NCBI GenBank assembly: GCA_031472005.1
Contig: PZJY01000012.1
Coordinates: 1,674,001-1,738,000, forward strand
From: Tetracladium setigerum
Lineage: Eukaryota; Ascomycota; Leotiomycetes; Helotiales
Direction of reading: 5' to 3'
DNA length: 64,000 nt
Shown: positions 60,701 through 64,000 of the stretch, one piece after another
Numbering within the stretch: the first letter of the stretch is position 1
How the letters are laid out: each line of letters starts with the position of its first letter
Translations under genes and position numbers: made by a program
The notes under the pieces: model-generated
Told to the model about the DNA's origin: nothing
Database searches by the model: none
What the model saw: only the letters and a program-made list of their open reading frames with translations

Positions 60701-61591
60701 ATGGTCAGGTGAATGATACCTACCTATGAGTGCACGGTAAATTTCTGTGGAATTGTCTGTCAGGTGAGTAAATGATCGAGTAGCTGGCCGGTTTGAGAAA
60801 ATTTGAGCACATGGATGGGATCATGGGTGAGTGGAATGACTTGCTTTGTGATTTGTTTTGGCATGGATATTCCGGATAGAAACAGCTGCTGATGATCTCA
60901 CTCACTCTAGTCCTCTCGAACTAACGGGAACTTTGTTCGACCAAGTTTTTTCAGTGCTGAGGCGCTTGAGAGGTGCTTGAGAGGCGTTTGAGAGGGAATA
61001 TGTTGGGTTGTGGAACTTGGAATGGATGGTAGAACTTGGATGGGAATTTGGGGAGCCGGAGAGGCCGTGGCGTCGAGAATCTGGATGACGGTGAGATACT
61101 GGGTACATTTGGTCGGAGATTTACAGGCAGATTTTGGGCTTGGAAAGTAACGGCAGTTGAATGGAGATGGTCCGTGTGGAGGAGAATGTAAAACTCGCAT
61201 GGGAGGAGGCAATATGGTGCGGTCAAGCTCGATAGGGGTTTAGCGTGTGTGTGACTTACTACGTTAAGGGAACTGTGTACGGTTCTTTTGTCGTGAAATG
61301 TACTGTATATGATGTGGTGATAAGCAAAGGGAGTCATATTTCTTGAAATTTGTGTAATTTACGGGAAGCTGAAGGGCGTATATCGCCGTCAACATCGATG
61401 ATGTGTGAATACCTAGATAGCATATGAGTATTCTCAATTGCAATCTTAATCAAACATTTGCCGAAAACTAAGTTACGTGAGATTATGCTATTGTCCGTAT
61501 TTTAAAATCGGAGTAAAACAATGATGTGCAAACGCTGATCATTTCAACCACACCCCACCACCTGCACAACCCAATCTCGTCCAAAATTATC
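57719..61591. other. 3.9 kb without a supported gene
   Basis: Promoter side of the Myb-like gene and a long tract whose frames (for example 60167-60568 plus, 60951-61337 minus) lack motifs or introns that extend them. A short GAGAGG-containing direct repeat lies at about 60960-60997, and AGGTAGGT motifs at 59772, 60565 and 60717. Confidence 0.45.
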
Positions 61592-62552
61592 TCACCGAAA
61601 CCAAAGGCTCTTTGAATTTAGCTTCACTTCATCCAACAACCAGGCACTATCAAGCAATCTCAAGCCCTCATTCAAATAAGTTCCTTCTGGCTTTCCTCCA
61701 GTTGACCAATACTCGGGATTTCCAACCTCTCCAGGGACCGGCGTTGCGAGTACAGCATTCTTTGACTTGGCTTTTGACTTCTTCCTGTACTCCTTTGATT
61801 TTTTGGATTTGGATTTCTTCGACAAAATTTTCTTTTCCTTAGCAGTGAGGTCTGTTTGGTCGGGATTTAGTACTGCTAGTACTGCTAGAAAAGAAGAGGC
61901 AATGAGTATTAGAGCTTTTCCTGTCCTATATATTCATAGGGGATAGGAGCAATACTGTATCGGGGAACATCGACTTTTCATACCTGCTTCAGTGTCATGT
62001 CTCTCACCGGCTACCTCCATACGCTCATATTGAATCCCAAATCCTCGATATCTTGCTATGGACTCATACAAGCCAGCACCAACGACCCACTTTCTATCAA
62101 TAACAGAGCCTCCTCTGTACCCAAACCCAAAGCCGGCATAATGTGCCTTTTGCACTCCCACAATCATAGCTCTCCAGCTCAGTATCATGCCCTTCTTAGT
62201 AACATTGGGAAATACTTCTTTACATGTGCCAAGGCGGGGATTTACCTTCCATGATGAACTGGTAAAGGGTGTGGGCGTACTTGGGACTGGACGTGTCGAA
62301 ATAGGATGTGCCTGGTGCATCGATTAAGCTTGATATAAATGCCAAGGTTATCGACCATGTGTGATCTACAGGCACTAGAGGTGCAAGGTTTGTTGGCTTA
62401 CAGATGTCGAAGAAGTGAGAGAACTCAATGCCCATATCGTTAAGGTTTGGGCATTGAAGAGGGAACCCTTTCCCAAATTGTTTCGTCTTGAAAACCTTTG
62501 AAAAACGAACAAATAGTTCTTCTTTAGTGATTTCACGCGTGATGGTAGCCAT
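61592..62552 (-). CDS. Uncharacterised fungal protein with Lys-rich tail
   Basis: Not recognised. The start is MATITREITKEELFVRFSKV. Frame A (62552 to 62246) ends near SSPKYAHTLYQFIMEGK; frame B resumes at EVFPNVTKKGMILSWRAMIV and contains GFGFGYRGGSVIDRKWVVGA to about 61984. A good intron (61983-61885) leads to an exon ending at 61592 with a Lys/Ser repeat (LSKKSKSKKSKEYRKKSK) and LATPVPGEVGNPEYWSTGG. The A to B passage fits either a 28 bp intron 62245-62218, which is shorter than fungal introns normally are, or two missing bases (a CCCC run on the coding strand near 62235 and an A run near 62220), in line with the other frame breaks of this window. Total 277-287 residues. No signal peptide or membrane segment. 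Confidence 0.6.
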
Positions 62553-63352
62553 GGCGGAAGGATATGTGCACGACGAGGTTCTTGGGAGGTGAGTTGACGT
62601 CGGTTTTGTAAGATGTTTTATAGAGAACGGGGCGAGAGATGGATCCGCGCAGCAAAAAAAGAAGTAGTCTGTGAGAAAATTTATAAATAAACAAGTTATA
62701 ACTATGTCCTGTAAAGTTTATGTAGCAATGAGTGACCGAGAGGATGGAAAACCCCAAAAGTGTATCGCATTACAACTGAAGAAGGAGGATGTATCTAAAG
62801 TTTCAAAGACATCGCGCCTGCCTTGCTATTATCCACCGGCTTTGGCGGCATTATAAAATCAAGACCGATCGTGTCCGAAGAGGAAGGAGTTGTGGACGGT
62901 TGGTGTATCTTTTGCCAATAATGGATGTGACGGCAGAACGATCAGCTTCGTCAAACCAAAACTCAGAAGCGCCGAGGAAACAAATCTGAATTTGATCGTC
63001 CACTGGGAAAATTGTGGAAAGTTTATCTCGCAATCTTAGCTAGGTATGTGAAACCTTTATTCGCAAGCCTGTTCACGTTCAGTAGATCCTGGGACTTGAT
63101 TTGATTGCTTTATTTCTTATTCTATAATGGTATGGGTATCTCCTTACTCTCACAACGCCAACGCTTAATGCAAATACACCCCATTCTGAATAATGTCACG
63201 ATGACCCCCAGATTTCATCATCATTCGTAAAAGTTGCGCAAATCTGTCCGTTCGGATCAGAGCACAAATGCCACTCCAGAATTTCGCAAGATAAACCGCC
63301 AAACGTTTCAAAAGAAAGCAAAAATGCCCAACATGCCCCTCTTAACATGAAG
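62553..63352. other. Intergenic, no gene seen
   Basis: Promoter side of the 61.6 kb gene and 3' flank of the right-edge gene. No motif or frame that I can support. Confidence 0.5.
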
Positions 63353-64000
63353 TTAAATCCATCCAGTGCGGGCTTTGACTTCATCCACCGACGTGGTAGG
63401 ATCAGCACCTTCATCTTTAGAAGTTCTGACCTGACCATACCACTCCAATGCCTTCTTGCTCAAACGCTCCTTACTGCTGATTCTCTTTTCATTTGTTGGT
63501 GCCATGAAGCTACCCAGAGAATCAGGTCTTGCGCTCATTGACTGAAGTGTAGTCTCTTCATCCCTCAGCTTGATATTCGCCTCTGCTCCAATCGGCATCC
63601 CGTACGCGCGACTTTCCTCAAGCATATTCTTGCTACTGAGCGATCCTTTGTGATAGAGAGTAGGACTGCCAATGTGCATGCTATTTCTGCTATCATCCAT
63701 GTTCCTGTTATGACCAGGGCTAGGACTCCACATATTCTCGTAACGATCGGTTTCGGAGTTTTTGACGGGACTTGGGGTACGGCACATCCACTCGCTCTCG
63801 GTGATGGTACTGACTATATTGTAGTTTGTGGAAGGCACATTCTCGGTCTGCTTCTCTTTGCTAGACATAGATTTGAAAGGCGAGACAGTCATGAAGGAAG
63901 AGCCGGAGATCGACAGTCGCGCAAGTAAAGCTGCTGGAGACCGCTTGTGCTTCCGAACGGTGATGCTAGCAATATTGGGTTGATTGAAGAACGCTGTGAG
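63353..64000 (-). CDS. Partial gene, uncharacterised (C-terminal 215 residues; continues beyond the right edge)
   Basis: An open frame runs from the window edge to the stop at 63353-63355 without interruption. The visible part starts LTAFFNQPNIASITVRKHKR and continues SPAALLARLSISGSSF, then a Ser/Asn/Glu-rich, probably disordered region (TPSPVKNSETDRYENMWSPS) and ends VDEVKARTGWI. The Met at 63892 is internal: the frame is open upstream of it to the edge with protein-like composition, so it is not taken as the start. Function unknown. Confidence 0.65.
   Translation of the reverse strand, partial: LTAFFNQPNIASITVRKHKRSPAALLARLSISGSSFMTVSPFKSMSSKEKQTENVPSTNYNIVSTITESEWMCRTPSPVKNSETDRYENMWSPSPGHNRNMDDSRNSMHIGSPTLYHKGSLSSKNMLEESRAYGMPIGAEANIKLRDEETTLQSMSARPDSLGSFMAPTNEKRISSKERLSKKALEWYGQVRTSKDEGADPTTSVDEVKARTGWI

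Noticed and set aside
60951..61337. 128-codon minus-strand frame rich in Ser/Pro/His
   Set aside because: Composition follows the GAGAGG-like direct repeat on the other strand; no motif.

Overview
The window is nuclear DNA of a filamentous ascomycete (Pezizomycotina). Genes carry short introns (about 40-115 bp, GTRNGT donors, branch points of the CTRAY or TAAY kind, YAG or AAG acceptors), intergenic spaces are 0.3-4 kb, and the gene set is typically fungal: GPI-anchored wall protein, Mediator Med10, Sar1, NatB, F1 delta, an alpha/beta-hydrolase-NACHT-ankyrin NLR, a fungal CorA-like protein and a GtaA-type glutaminase. The class is probably Leotiomycetes, but that is an impression from protein similarity, not a test.

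Layout from left to right: 3' part of a Thr-rich GPI protein (+); MED10 (+); a repeat-bearing gap; an uncharacterised Cys-cluster protein (-); F1-ATPase delta ATP16 (-); a nine-intron-scale NLR-like gene (-, eight exons); a 4.3 kb gene-poor stretch that ends in the leader of a DUF2457 acidic protein (+); SAR1 (+); a patatin-type triacylglycerol lipase (+) converging on NAT3 (-); an uncharacterised protein (+); a large kinase-like protein (+) whose stop lies 37 bp from that of a CorA-like membrane protein (-); a methionine-permease-like transporter (+) with a tandem duplication at its 3' end; an RRM/RG-rich RNA-binding protein (-); a decayed AT-rich repeat tract; a secreted RNase T2 (-); a GtaA-like secreted enzyme (-); an Ap4A phosphorylase homologue (+) converging on a Myb-like regulator (-); two uncharacterised genes (-), the last running off the right edge.

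The genes are mostly unrelated housekeeping or secretory functions, with no biosynthetic cluster. The most striking property of the window is that many otherwise intact conserved genes (MED10, the NLR, DUF2457 protein, TGL twice, NAT3, the 30.2 kb gene twice, the kinase-like gene, the CorA-like gene, the Myb-like gene) each need exactly one extra base to stay in frame, nearly always at a short mononucleotide run, usually G or C. All resolved cases have the same sign (one base missing from the given sequence), and with the base counted the exon sums become multiples of three and the expected C-termini appear. I read this as a systematic sequencing or assembly artefact rather than many pseudogenes. 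Exon boundaries below were derived by eye from splice signals and reading frame; they are predictions.
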